64,000 bases of DNA from DATNPX01 sp036702975 (lineage in GTDB: Bacteria; Cyanobacteriota; Vampirovibrionia; Obscuribacterales; Obscuribacteraceae). Numbering within the stretch: the stretch's first letter is position 1; each line of letters opens with the position of its first letter. Under the pieces are notes generated by a model. That model was not told where the DNA came from, did not search any database, and worked only from the letters and a program-made list of their open reading frames with translations. Shown one piece after another: positions 17,805-25,915 of the stretch. The stretch spans positions 290,144 to 354,143 of the forward strand of contig DATNPX010000006.1 in NCBI GenBank assembly GCA_036702975.1, given 5' to 3'. The translations under genes were made by a program, and so were the position numbers.

Positions 17805-18097
17805 GTGTGGTGACATAATTCGCATATCGAATCATGCGATGTTGGTCAAACGTTTGAATCTGCCGAAAAAATTTCTTGGAAATTTTTGCTGCTCCCGCTA
17901 TAACGCAGGTTCTCTGTGGCATAAGTAGAGCAGAGGAATCTCGCAGCATGGCATCGGTCAAGATGTCCTAGTTTTGACTGCCAAGGAACTTCTGTCCTTT
18001 CGGAAATTGGCTTGGACCAGTACTCACTTTGAGTAGTGGCGGGCAAACACGGAAGCCTGTCATCGTCGCCAAAACAAGTCAAACCTAGGGGTTTCGC

Positions 18098-18646
18098 ATG
18101 TCAAGCCTGGTCCACAAATCAACCTCAGTGTTATTCGCAGTGGTGCTCTCCCTTCAAGCCCCAGCCTTTTGCCAACACTCCAAAGGCGTGACCAACACGA
18201 TCATCGTCAACGCTAAAGTCCAAGCTGTTTTTCATGCGATCCAGCAAGCCAGAACTTGCGGCGGATTTCGCAAACTCGTTTCCTACAAAAATAATCAGGC
18301 TGTTATAGAAGAACAGTTCCAGGGTCTTCCACTGATAGGTTCGGCAAAGTGTGTCTATCAAGAGAACGAAGTTTCGCCAAATCGGATCGACTACAAAATG
18401 ATCGAGTCTGATAAATTGTCCAAATTCGAAGGCTCTTGGATCTTGAAAGACGAGGGCGAAGGTCGCACATCCGTGACGCTTACGTCTGAAACAGAGTGCG
18501 GTTTGAAGCTACCTTTCGCCGATAAGCTCACTGTTCAATCCGCCACTAAGCGTGTGGATAACAGGCTGCATGAGATTGCCAAAGTAGCTGAAGCTGATTC
18601 GCATATTGCTACTGAGCGAACTGAGAAATTGCTCGCTAGTAAGTAG
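18098..18646 (+). CDS. secreted SRPBCC / polyketide-cyclase-like protein
   Basis: 182-residue protein with an N-terminal signal peptide (hydrophobic SVLFAVVLSLQAPAFC ending near residue 25; a cysteine there could be a weak lipobox). The mature part begins TIIVNAKVQAVFHAIQQAR and continues with QGLPLIGSAKCVYQENE and GSWILKDEGEGRTSVTLTSE, a pattern typical of the START/SRPBCC lipid-binding fold. The ligand is unknown. The AGGGG before the ATG lies in a small hairpin AAACC-TAGG-GGTTT (18081-18094), which might limit ribosome access. The 293-base stretch upstream (17805-18097) holds no other gene. Confidence 0.7.
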   Translation: MSSLVHKSTSVLFAVVLSLQAPAFCQHSKGVTNTIIVNAKVQAVFHAIQQARTCGGFRKLVSYKNNQAVIEEQFQGLPLIGSAKCVYQENEVSPNRIDYKMIESDKLSKFEGSWILKDEGEGRTSVTLTSETECGLKLPFADKLTVQSATKRVDNRLHEIAKVAEADSHIATERTEKLLASK

Positions 18647-18693
18647 CTAAGTACTTACTCTTCTCTTGTTTCTTCTTCGGTCATAGTAAATAA

Positions 18694-18726
18694 AAACGCC
18701 GCTTGTGGTCAAAGCAAGCGGCGTTT
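18694..18726. terminator. bidirectional intrinsic terminator
   Basis: A perfect 12-bp stem, AAACGCCGCTTG (18694-18705) with CAAGCGGCGTTT (18715-18726), and a 9-base loop. Read on the minus strand it is followed by TTTTTATTT, a good terminator for the sigma factor gene; on the plus strand the T-run is weaker but it can also stop the SRPBCC transcript. A second 7-bp hairpin (AGGCACC/GGTGCCT, 18745-18764) sits closer to the sigma stop codon. Confidence 0.9.
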
Positions 18727-18774
18727 CCTTTCGGAGGAACTGAAAGGCACCGCCTGTGGTGCCTCGAGGCTGTA

Positions 18775-19776
18775 CTAGTTGAAAGAGTCCATCAAATTGC
18801 GAGCAAAATGATCTTTCTTCAGTTTCTTCAAGGCGCGACATTCAATCTGACGAATGCGCTCTCTGGAGACACCTAGAAGGTGTGACAGTTCTTCCAAGCT
18901 CTTCGGCGTTTCGCAGTTGAGTCCGTATCTGAATTGAATAATGTCCTGCTCGCGGTCGCTCAATCGCGATAGAAGGTTTCTCACTTGGGTTGCCATAAGA
19001 CTCTCTTCCGCAACGCTCTCAGGTGCTGGTCTTGACTTGTCTTCAATCATGTCTGCTAGCAGTGTCTCTGATTCGTCGCGTAGTTTTGCGTCCAGCGAGA
19101 GCTGATCGCGGAAAGCGCCAATCGTAAGAATGATCTTGTCTTTTGTCAGCCCTGAACGCATGACCATTTCGTCTACGGTCGGTTTACGTCCGTGCTGATC
19201 GACAAATTCCCTCACTATCTTTCGCAGTTTGCTCATAGTTTCGCCAACGTGTACAGGCACGCGAATGCTGCGTGACTTATCAGCGAGCGCTCTGGTAATT
19301 GCTTGGCGCACCCACCAAGTGGCGTAGGTCGAAAATTTATAACCCCTTTCGGGATCGAACTTCTCTACAGCACGGATCAATCCGAGGCCACCTTCCTGAA
19401 TTAAGTCCTGGAAGCTGAGCCCGCGATGGTTGTATCGTTTGGCGATACTTACGACGAGGCGAAGATTTGATTGAATCAATTTGCGGCGTGCTTCCACGCT
19501 GCCTTGTTTTACAGCTCTTCCAAGTTCAATTTCTTCAGTGCCATTGAGCAAGCGATGCCGCCCGATTTCACGCAGGTATGTGCGAAGAGAATCTTCCTCT
19601 ACCGCGGGTGCCGGCTCTTCAGTATCGTGCACGGCATCGTCCTGTTCCGCTTCCGTTTCGAGGTCTGTCAATGAGCTATCGGGTACGTCTATCAGCTCGT
19701 CCAGGTCTGATGCATCGGACATTTCGAATTCAGGTTGATGATGGCGATTTGATTTTGCGGATGTTCGTCTGTGCAT
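18775..19776 (-). CDS. RNA polymerase sigma factor, sigma-70 family (RpoD/SigA or group 2)
   Basis: 333-residue sigma factor. Seen in order: an acidic N-terminal tail, region 1.2 (EEDSLRTYLREIGRHRLL), regions 2.1-2.4 (RKLIQSNLRLVVSIAKRY, LIQEGGLGLIRAVEKFDP, FSTYATWWVRQAITRAL), region 3 (GRKPTVDEMVMRSGLT, LRDESETLLADMIED), region 4 with LSDREQDIIQFRYGL and the helix-turn-helix SLEELSHLLGVSRERIRQIE. No large region 1.1, so it resembles cyanobacterial primary-like/group 2 factors. AAAGGAA about 10 bases before the ATG at 19776 supports this start; an internal ATG at 19722 is an alternative. Monocistronic, with its own terminator. Confidence 0.93.
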   Translation of the reverse strand: MHRRTSAKSNRHHQPEFEMSDASDLDELIDVPDSSLTDLETEAEQDDAVHDTEEPAPAVEEDSLRTYLREIGRHRLLNGTEEIELGRAVKQGSVEARRKLIQSNLRLVVSIAKRYNHRGLSFQDLIQEGGLGLIRAVEKFDPERGYKFSTYATWWVRQAITRALADKSRSIRVPVHVGETMSKLRKIVREFVDQHGRKPTVDEMVMRSGLTKDKIILTIGAFRDQLSLDAKLRDESETLLADMIEDKSRPAPESVAEESLMATQVRNLLSRLSDREQDIIQFRYGLNCETPKSLEELSHLLGVSRERIRQIECRALKKLKKDHFARNLMDSFN

Positions 19777-20119
19777 ATCGGTCTGATTCCTTTGTACCGT
19801 TTCCGAGTACGGCTTCCAGTACGTTCTGTTGTGCTTGCCGTTCCTTCTGCTGGTCCATTGCGCAAAACAAAGAGCAAAGCACGGCTGCCTTGAATGGCTC
19901 GCCTCGCTTAGACTGGATTAGACTTGAATTCGTCGCTCCAGAATCACGCTACAATTTCAGCCTAACACATGTAGTGAAATGTAGCCGTGTCTTGATCATA
20001 TGCCCACAGCCAAGAGATGATTTGCCACTCAAGAGTGTGACTATTTGATTTTGCAAAAAAAGTTTTTGTTGCCGATGCAACTGCTGCATTGGGTGCCTAC
20101 TTCCGGATCGGTCACAAGT
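19777..20119. other. intergenic stretch upstream of the sigma gene
   Basis: 343 bases between the sigma factor start and the stop of the large low-complexity protein, both on the minus strand. It should contain the sigma gene promoter. Open frames here have no start signal or protein-like composition. No RNA gene, repeat or strong hairpin was recognised. Confidence 0.4.
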
Positions 20120-23100
20120 CTATTCTGGTGAGCCTTTTAGAGAATTATCCAGGAGTTGGAAATCGTCACTATCTGTCTTCAATTTCGTATCGTTTTGTTT
20201 CTTTTCTGAGATTACACTGCCGAGAATTGAGGACATCAACTCTTTGTCCAGCTGAGTTTCCTCGACTATAGTGACGAGATTGTCGACCGATCGATCGCCA
20301 GTTCTGCCCGCGTAGAAATTTGTTATGTCAGGCTCCCATACCGGCAGCATCAGTGTCTGTCTGGTTACCAACTGTACTACCGTCTTTCCCTCAACCTCGC
20401 TTTGTTTGACGCTGTTGCGATTGAGGTCGAGAATCAACCAAGCTATGTTTGGATCGTGAAAGATGGTTTCCGCTATGCTGATTAAAGTGTCATTTAGAGC
20501 CACTAAAATCGTGGGACGCCTAATGGCGTGTAAGCTTTCGTCAACCGGCGTTCTTGCATCATCTTCAGTTTCTGTTGGCGCATAGTCTCGTTCTGAGTCG
20601 CTGGATCTGTCATTTTCAGACAGATTGAAACTGTTGCTCGCTCTGTTGAATCGATAGTTTTGGTTACCTCTGCTCCCTGCAGGGTTCGGTTTTACATCGT
20701 TTGATTTGGTCCCGAAACCCTCTATCGACGGTAGCGCCGGACCACTCCAATTCGTCAAGTTTGAACCATCGTGCGCCGACACATATACCGGAATTGGTCG
20801 TGCAGTGAGCCTTCGTGTTAACTCCTCGTACTGATTTTTTAGATTCTCCGGCAACTTTAATTGTTCGCGTAGTTTGCCTAAAAACGCGTCCATTTTTTGT
20901 TCGGCTGGACGTTGACTCCTAACTTGATCCGACTCTCCATGTTTGGATGTCTCTGGCATTTTCTGGTTTGAATCGGTTCTGGACGCGTGGTCAACTTTGT
21001 TGTTCGCTTTGTCCGAACGCAGCCGCGATATACCACCAGAGGCGAGAATCATCGTCAGTGGTATTTCAACGCCAAATGTATGGCGTTTGTTTGAGCTCGA
21101 GGCATCGTTTTGCTGGACGAGTCTGCTCGTTATTTGTTCGTGCCGCGCCGACAGTCCAGGCCGAATGGTGAGTGGCTCTCGCCTTCCTTCCATGCGAAAT
21201 CCTAGTGTTTGTGCAACTGAGGCTTTTGTACCAACTGTGTGTATGTCTTGGCGGCGCGACTGACTTACCGGACCAGCTTCGACCTTGGTGCTCAATTTGA
21301 TACCGTCGAGTCGTTCAGCGACACGCTCTTGGGCTGTTAGTTTCGCTCCAGCTCGATAACCCTGGTCGTTCGGATGTGTTGACACAGCGTCAGCTCGAGG
21401 GGGGCGATTTTGTTCCGCGCGAGCACGCTGAATTCCTGCTGAAGCGAGTATCAAGGTGAGAGCGATTTCGGTGCCGAGAACATAACGTTTTACATCTCCA
21501 TTCGCTCTGAATGTTGTGTTGTATGGACTTCTTGAGACTTCAGAAGTGGCAGAATCTCCACTGCCTCGGCGGTTTGGAATAGAGGCAACATCGGTTCGTG
21601 CGGTCTTCCGTCCGGCGCTGGATGGATCGTTACCGACGCGCCGCGATGCGTCAGCTGGAAGAAGTTTCGACGGCGGTGTCGGCTTGCTGGCTCCTGCATC
21701 CTTGCTTTTGACGTTAATCGCAGGCGAAGCGTCAGCCGTCAACCTTCGAGCGCTCGGCAAACTTGCAGAAATGCTAGAACGAACGCTGAGCAATACTTTC
21801 TCACCATCTTTCCCGCTCGCGCCTGGTAGTGCGATCGTCAGTGGACGCGCCATGTACGGTGTTCCGCGACCAGCATTTTGGACTAGATCTCGGGCAGAAT
21901 CTATTTTTTGTATGCCACCGCGGACAGTGTTTACTCGTTCGCCGATTGTGCTTGGATGCCCGGTTGCTGATGCTAACTTCTTTGTGTCGCCGACGAGGAG
22001 CAATTTGGAAAGTCCCGGTGGCTGAGTTTCGGAGCCTGTTTTTCCATGCGGGCTGCTCTCGCCCGAACGTGCAACTAACGGACCGAAGGACGGCGTCGCT
22101 TGATTTTTATTCGGGGCTTCTGTCCGTTGCATGTCTGCACGGAGTAGTTTGGGGTTGTTGAGACCATCGGTGGTTCGTATCGAGTTATTCGCTACTTCTT
22201 TGGGCAAGGGTGGTTGCCCTGTGCGGTCTGCGGCGAGAGTGTGCCCATCAGTTGGTGATTTTTTGGTATCAGCTCTTTCAGATGTGATGTTGTTTCTGGT
22301 CAAAGTCTTCGAATCATCGATTCGAACCTGCCTCTGATCTGGCCTCTGATCTGTAGGTACAAAAGGAGTTGATGCCGACAACTTTCCGAGCGGTCCTACC
22401 TCAATTCCGCCTGGCTTCAGCCCCTGTGGAACGCTGCCATATTTTTGAGTAACCTGGTCTGATGCACGTTCACTAAGACCTCGAGTACTTTGCTGCGGAC
22501 CGCGTCCAACAACAGTGTCCAGAGAACCAGTTGTAGCTTGCGTTTTGTCAAACGCTGTCGCGCCCGATAGATTCGGACTGCCTGTGTGTTGGGATCTTGG
22601 AGTCGCTTCGGATTTTAGCTCGGACACACTCTGCTGGGATGGCTTCGGTGATTGCGCGCGGCGTGTATCTTGAACTGCGCGGTCTCGTGCCTGACTTTCC
22701 TGAGAAATCTGCTTCTGGCGATCTGGCGAAGTTCCGACCGTCCCGACATCCGTCCCTTGTCTTGTGGTTTCGCTCACTCGTCTCGTTTCCGCTAAACGTT
22801 CGGGCGCGGAAGGTGATGGTCGTTCTGTCGATTGATGCTCTGTGGCATTCTGCGCAGAAGCAGTGGCTTTTTCCGCTTTCGAGGAAGTAGGTGCTGATTG
22901 CGTGTTCGATCTTTCAAGAGCCGCCGCTTCAGCCGGGCGCTCGCTTTTATACCGTTTGGCGATCGACTGGTTTAGTTCATCTAGCATCGTGCCTCTGTCG
23001 AGGGCGGCCGCAGCTAGTCCGTTCGAACCTAGTCCTTTGTCCAAATAAGCTTTTTGATACTGTTCGTAAACTGCGATCTGCCTGTCCTGTTTCTGCTTTT

Positions 23101-23497
23101 CTGTCGAACTTATCCCTGTCGGAGTGATACCGGCAAGTTTCTGGTCGTGCAACCTTTTCCCTTCTGCCAGATCGGTAATCAATGTTGACGGCAATTGGCT
23201 GGCTATCTGATCGGTGCTCATATGGGTCATTGATAGCGCTACGTCAGTGCGCAGCTTCTGCAAAGGTTGCAGAGCGTGAGTAGCAAAGTCGGTCCACCCC
23301 TGTAACGGATTGTTAGAGCTCGATTTTAAATTTGGCTGGCGAGTATCGGTTGGCTGTGCCGCTTCGTGCAATTTAGCCCCGGCGCTTTGCTCTGCTTGGG
23401 CTTGACGGTCTTTAATTAAATCGTGCGGAGGCGACGAAGCGTCGGGCTTCGGTGTCGTGGGCTGATTGGTGAATGAATCTGTGGGCTTGTCTGCCAT
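20120..23497 (-). CDS. very large low-complexity protein with a C-terminal LysM-like region
   Basis: 1125 residues, rich in Ser, Thr, Gln, Pro, Lys and Asp, largely predicted to be disordered. Two matching hydrophobic segments stand out: RYVLGTEIALTLILASAGIQ (near 21440-21485) and a second one FGVEIPLTMILASGGISRLR (near 21010-21080), each about 20 residues and followed by basic residues; these look like repeated short membrane-inserting or docking elements. The C-terminus (after about residue 1000) has ILVALNDTLISIAETIFHDP and IAWLILDLNR, then a V-V-Q-L segment, which resembles a LysM-type cell-wall-binding fold. No signal peptide. Function unknown. It lies alone, divergent from the TPR/methyltransferase pair. 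Confidence 0.75.
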   Translation of the reverse strand: MADKPTDSFTNQPTTPKPDASSPPHDLIKDRQAQAEQSAGAKLHEAAQPTDTRQPNLKSSSNNPLQGWTDFATHALQPLQKLRTDVALSMTHMSTDQIASQLPSTLITDLAEGKRLHDQKLAGITPTGISSTEKQKQDRQIAVYEQYQKAYLDKGLGSNGLAAAALDRGTMLDELNQSIAKRYKSERPAEAAALERSNTQSAPTSSKAEKATASAQNATEHQSTERPSPSAPERLAETRRVSETTRQGTDVGTVGTSPDRQKQISQESQARDRAVQDTRRAQSPKPSQQSVSELKSEATPRSQHTGSPNLSGATAFDKTQATTGSLDTVVGRGPQQSTRGLSERASDQVTQKYGSVPQGLKPGGIEVGPLGKLSASTPFVPTDQRPDQRQVRIDDSKTLTRNNITSERADTKKSPTDGHTLAADRTGQPPLPKEVANNSIRTTDGLNNPKLLRADMQRTEAPNKNQATPSFGPLVARSGESSPHGKTGSETQPPGLSKLLLVGDTKKLASATGHPSTIGERVNTVRGGIQKIDSARDLVQNAGRGTPYMARPLTIALPGASGKDGEKVLLSVRSSISASLPSARRLTADASPAINVKSKDAGASKPTPPSKLLPADASRRVGNDPSSAGRKTARTDVASIPNRRGSGDSATSEVSRSPYNTTFRANGDVKRYVLGTEIALTLILASAGIQRARAEQNRPPRADAVSTHPNDQGYRAGAKLTAQERVAERLDGIKLSTKVEAGPVSQSRRQDIHTVGTKASVAQTLGFRMEGRREPLTIRPGLSARHEQITSRLVQQNDASSSNKRHTFGVEIPLTMILASGGISRLRSDKANNKVDHASRTDSNQKMPETSKHGESDQVRSQRPAEQKMDAFLGKLREQLKLPENLKNQYEELTRRLTARPIPVYVSAHDGSNLTNWSGPALPSIEGFGTKSNDVKPNPAGSRGNQNYRFNRASNSFNLSENDRSSDSERDYAPTETEDDARTPVDESLHAIRRPTILVALNDTLISIAETIFHDPNIAWLILDLNRNSVKQSEVEGKTVVQLVTRQTLMLPVWEPDITNFYAGRTGDRSVDNLVTIVEETQLDKELMSSILGSVISEKKQNDTKLKTDSDDFQLLDNSLKGSPE

Positions 23498-23600
23498 GCC
23501 TAACTCTCGCGGCTCAGCTATGGTCTATATTCCCGAAAGCGTCTTCAGGCAACCTGGCGCCCGAAAACAGTAATTTTCGTGAATTTTTCGCCCTGGCTAG

Positions 23601-23612
23601 AGTGTATACACT
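23601..23612. promoter_or_regulatory. 12-bp palindrome in a divergent intergenic region
   Basis: AGTGTATACACT at 23601-23612 is a perfect palindrome midway between the large low-complexity gene (start 23497, minus) and the TPR gene (start 23736, plus). Its position suits an operator acting on both genes. No matching copies were spotted elsewhere in the window. Confidence 0.3.
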
Positions 23613-23735
23613 TAAGTTGAAAATTTGACAGAAAAACTATCGGTTTTGGAAAGAAATCAAGCTCTAACAGAGACAACAATCCTGAGCCATTTGGGTAGAT
23701 AATGTACGTCATCGTGGGCTTAAGGGGCTTCTGAA

Positions 23736-24884
23736 ATGGCTGAGATCTCTTGGAATGACTTGAGAATGTCTGGTCAAGCCGCATTAGAGAGTGGCGAGTA
23801 CGATGAATGCCTGCAGTGTTGGAACGAGGCGCTGGCAGAGGCAAAGAAGGCGGACGAGAACAGTTTAGAAGTGGCTACCAGTTGTGTCGATCTCGCCAAT
23901 TTGTACAATGTGTTAGGACAGCCGGCTGAAGCCGAAGCGAGCCTGCTGAACGCCATCAAGATTCGCGAAAACCATCTCGGGCGTCAGGACCTGCAGGTGG
24001 CAGAAGCCCTGAACATGCTGGCGAAAAATTACACTCATCAGGGACGGCTCGCTGAGGCGAATGAGCTTTATCACGACGCGCTTCAAATTCGCGAGAACAT
24101 TCTTGGGCGCGACCATATTGATGTTGCCGACAGCTATCAAGAGTTGGCGATCTTCAATTCAGCTATTGGTAAGTATGAGAGCTGCGAGCCATTGCTTCAG
24201 CAAGCTCTCGGAATTCGACAGACGCTGGCTGCTGACCAACCGACAATAGAAGTTGCCAATCTTCTTAAGGCTCTAGCGAGAAATTACAGAAAATTGGCAC
24301 GCTATGAAGACGCGGATGAATACTATCGAAAAGCTTTGACTCTGAAAAAAGACCTTCTCGGCGCCGACCACGAAGATGTTGCAGAGTCGATGCGCAGTCT
24401 CGCCAACAACTATTCGTATCAAGGCAAATATGAAGAAGCCGAGCCGCTCTACAAAGATTCGCTCAAGATCTATGAACGAGCACTTGAACCAAATCATCCG
24501 GAAGTTGCCACCAACTATCACAACCTTGCAGTTCTGTACTACAAAATGGGACGTGATGCAGATGCTGCAATTCATTACCGTCGCTCACTCGAACTTTTCT
24601 CAACTGTGCTTGGTACAGAACATCCCGAAGTTGCGACGACCTTGCTGTCTATGTCGAAGTTCTATGAAGAGCGCGGGAAATGGGACAAAGCGGAGGCTCT
24701 GTCGATGCTCGCGATCTCTATCTTGGAAAAGACTTTCGGTCCTGAGCACCGTAATGTAGGCGTAATTTTGAGAGACCTAGCCGCTGTGTACAATGCGCAA
24801 GCACGCTACCGTGAAGCGGAAGAAGCTTTGGAAAGAGCGGATTCCATTTTGGCTGCTGCAGAAATGGCAGCTAGCTCGAGCTGA
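23736..24884 (+). CDS. TPR protein, kinesin-light-chain type
   Basis: 382 residues composed of about eight 42-residue TPR_12/TPR_10 units, for example VATSCVDLANLYNVLGQPAE, VADSYQELAIFNSAIGKYES, VATNYHNLAVLYYKMGRDAD and VGVILRDLAAVYNAQARYRE, each with the G-x-x-H/D-x-x-V-A linkers of the kinesin-light-chain class. No signal peptide, so cytoplasmic; such arrays are protein-binding scaffolds. Its stop codon overlaps the start of the Dnmt2-like gene by one base (TGATG), which suggests the two proteins are made in fixed ratio and perhaps interact. That link is an inference. Confidence 0.85.
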   Translation: MAEISWNDLRMSGQAALESGEYDECLQCWNEALAEAKKADENSLEVATSCVDLANLYNVLGQPAEAEASLLNAIKIRENHLGRQDLQVAEALNMLAKNYTHQGRLAEANELYHDALQIRENILGRDHIDVADSYQELAIFNSAIGKYESCEPLLQQALGIRQTLAADQPTIEVANLLKALARNYRKLARYEDADEYYRKALTLKKDLLGADHEDVAESMRSLANNYSYQGKYEEAEPLYKDSLKIYERALEPNHPEVATNYHNLAVLYYKMGRDADAAIHYRRSLELFSTVLGTEHPEVATTLLSMSKFYEERGKWDKAEALSMLAISILEKTFGPEHRNVGVILRDLAAVYNAQARYREAEEALERADSILAAAEMAASSS

Positions 24885-25855
24885 TGGCTCTTACAGCGCT
24901 TGAATTTTTTTCTGGCATTGGTTCTTTTGCCGAGGCTAGTTATTCGCTTCGTTTTAGTCCAGATTCCGAACCTTCAGAGTACGCTTCGCGTATCGAGATC
25001 TTGGCGGCATACGATCAAAACACTTACGCAAATGCGGTTTATGCGCTCAACTTTGGATTGGTCCCGACTACGGCAAATCTTGATTCTATAACTCTGCGCC
25101 AAATTCCTGATGCTGATATCTGGTGGATGAGCCCTCCTTGCACACCTTATTCCGTCAGGGGGAAAAGAGCCGACATTGCCGATCCGCGTGCAAAGTCTTT
25201 TTTGCAATTGCTCCGTCATCTGGAGGTAAGACATCCCAGAATTGTTTTCTTGGAGAATGTTCGCGGTTTCCAAAATTCTCATGGTCATCAGCTTCTTCTT
25301 GAAACTCTTTCCAAAGCAGGATATTCATACATCGAAGTGCAATTGTGCGCGACTAATTTCGGAACGCCTATGCGTCGTCCCAGGCATTTTGTCATTGCTT
25401 CCTTTAATCATGAATTGATTGGCTTGACGAGCGAATTGAGTAGTCCTAATGATTCAGGCGTCGCTAGACCTCTCAAGGAGTTTTTAGACTCGAATTATTC
25501 ATCGTCGCTTATTCTCCCGCATGAGCAATTTGAAAAATACCAAGATTGCATAAACGTTGTCGATCCATTTGATGTTGATACCGAAGCCGTTTGTATCTGC
25601 TTCACTAAAGGCTACTATAGATGCCGATTAGCCAGCGGCTCGATGATTCGACTGAATGATGGACGTGTACGACGTTTTTCTTCGAGAGAGATGCTTCGCC
25701 TGTTTGGATTTTCCGACCGATTTCGATTTCCTGAAGAGATGAGTGAAGAGCGAGCGGCAGGATTACTCGGAAATGCAGTTGATGTACGGACCATTCGTCA
25801 TATCCTTAGAGTGATTTTGTCGCCGCGACTTTGCAAAGAGAGCAGGCCCGCCTGA
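24884..25855 (+). CDS. C5-cytosine methyltransferase of the Dnmt2 (TRDMT1) type, putative tRNA methyltransferase
   Basis: 323 residues. Seen: motif I LEFFSGIGSF, AAYDQNTYANAVYALNF (matches the A-x-D-x-N-T-x-A-N-x-V-Y-x-x-N-F of Dnmt2), motif IV MSPPCTPYS with catalytic Cys86, DPRAKSFLQLL, motif VI ENVRGF (125-130), motif VIII RRPRHFVIA, then LKEFLD and CFTKGY (239-244), the tripeptide CFT being the hallmark of Dnmt2, and motif X GNAVD. Known: Dnmt2 methylates C38 of tRNA-Asp and, in Geobacter, mainly tRNA-Glu. Most bacterial C5-methyltransferases are DNA restriction partners and lack CFTKGY. No endonuclease gene adjoins it. The ATG overlaps the upstream TPR stop by one base. Substrate remains an inference. 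Confidence 0.85.
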   Translation: MALTALEFFSGIGSFAEASYSLRFSPDSEPSEYASRIEILAAYDQNTYANAVYALNFGLVPTTANLDSITLRQIPDADIWWMSPPCTPYSVRGKRADIADPRAKSFLQLLRHLEVRHPRIVFLENVRGFQNSHGHQLLLETLSKAGYSYIEVQLCATNFGTPMRRPRHFVIASFNHELIGLTSELSSPNDSGVARPLKEFLDSNYSSSLILPHEQFEKYQDCINVVDPFDVDTEAVCICFTKGYYRCRLASGSMIRLNDGRVRRFSSREMLRLFGFSDRFRFPEEMSEERAAGLLGNAVDVRTIRHILRVILSPRLCKESRPA

Positions 25856-25915
25856 AGGCGAGCCCGGCTATCATTCGTGTTGATGTCCTAGATGCTGTCC
25901 GACTAACCAGAAAAT

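Noticed and set aside
17950..18097. c-di-GMP (GEMM) or preQ1 riboswitch upstream of the SRPBCC gene
   Set aside because: A GGGCAAAC-like stretch is present, but the remaining conserved bases and pairing of these riboswitches could not be found.
24884..25855. Restriction-modification system
   Set aside because: A C5-cytosine methyltransferase suggests one, but no endonuclease or specificity gene adjoins it and the Dnmt2 marks point to tRNA.
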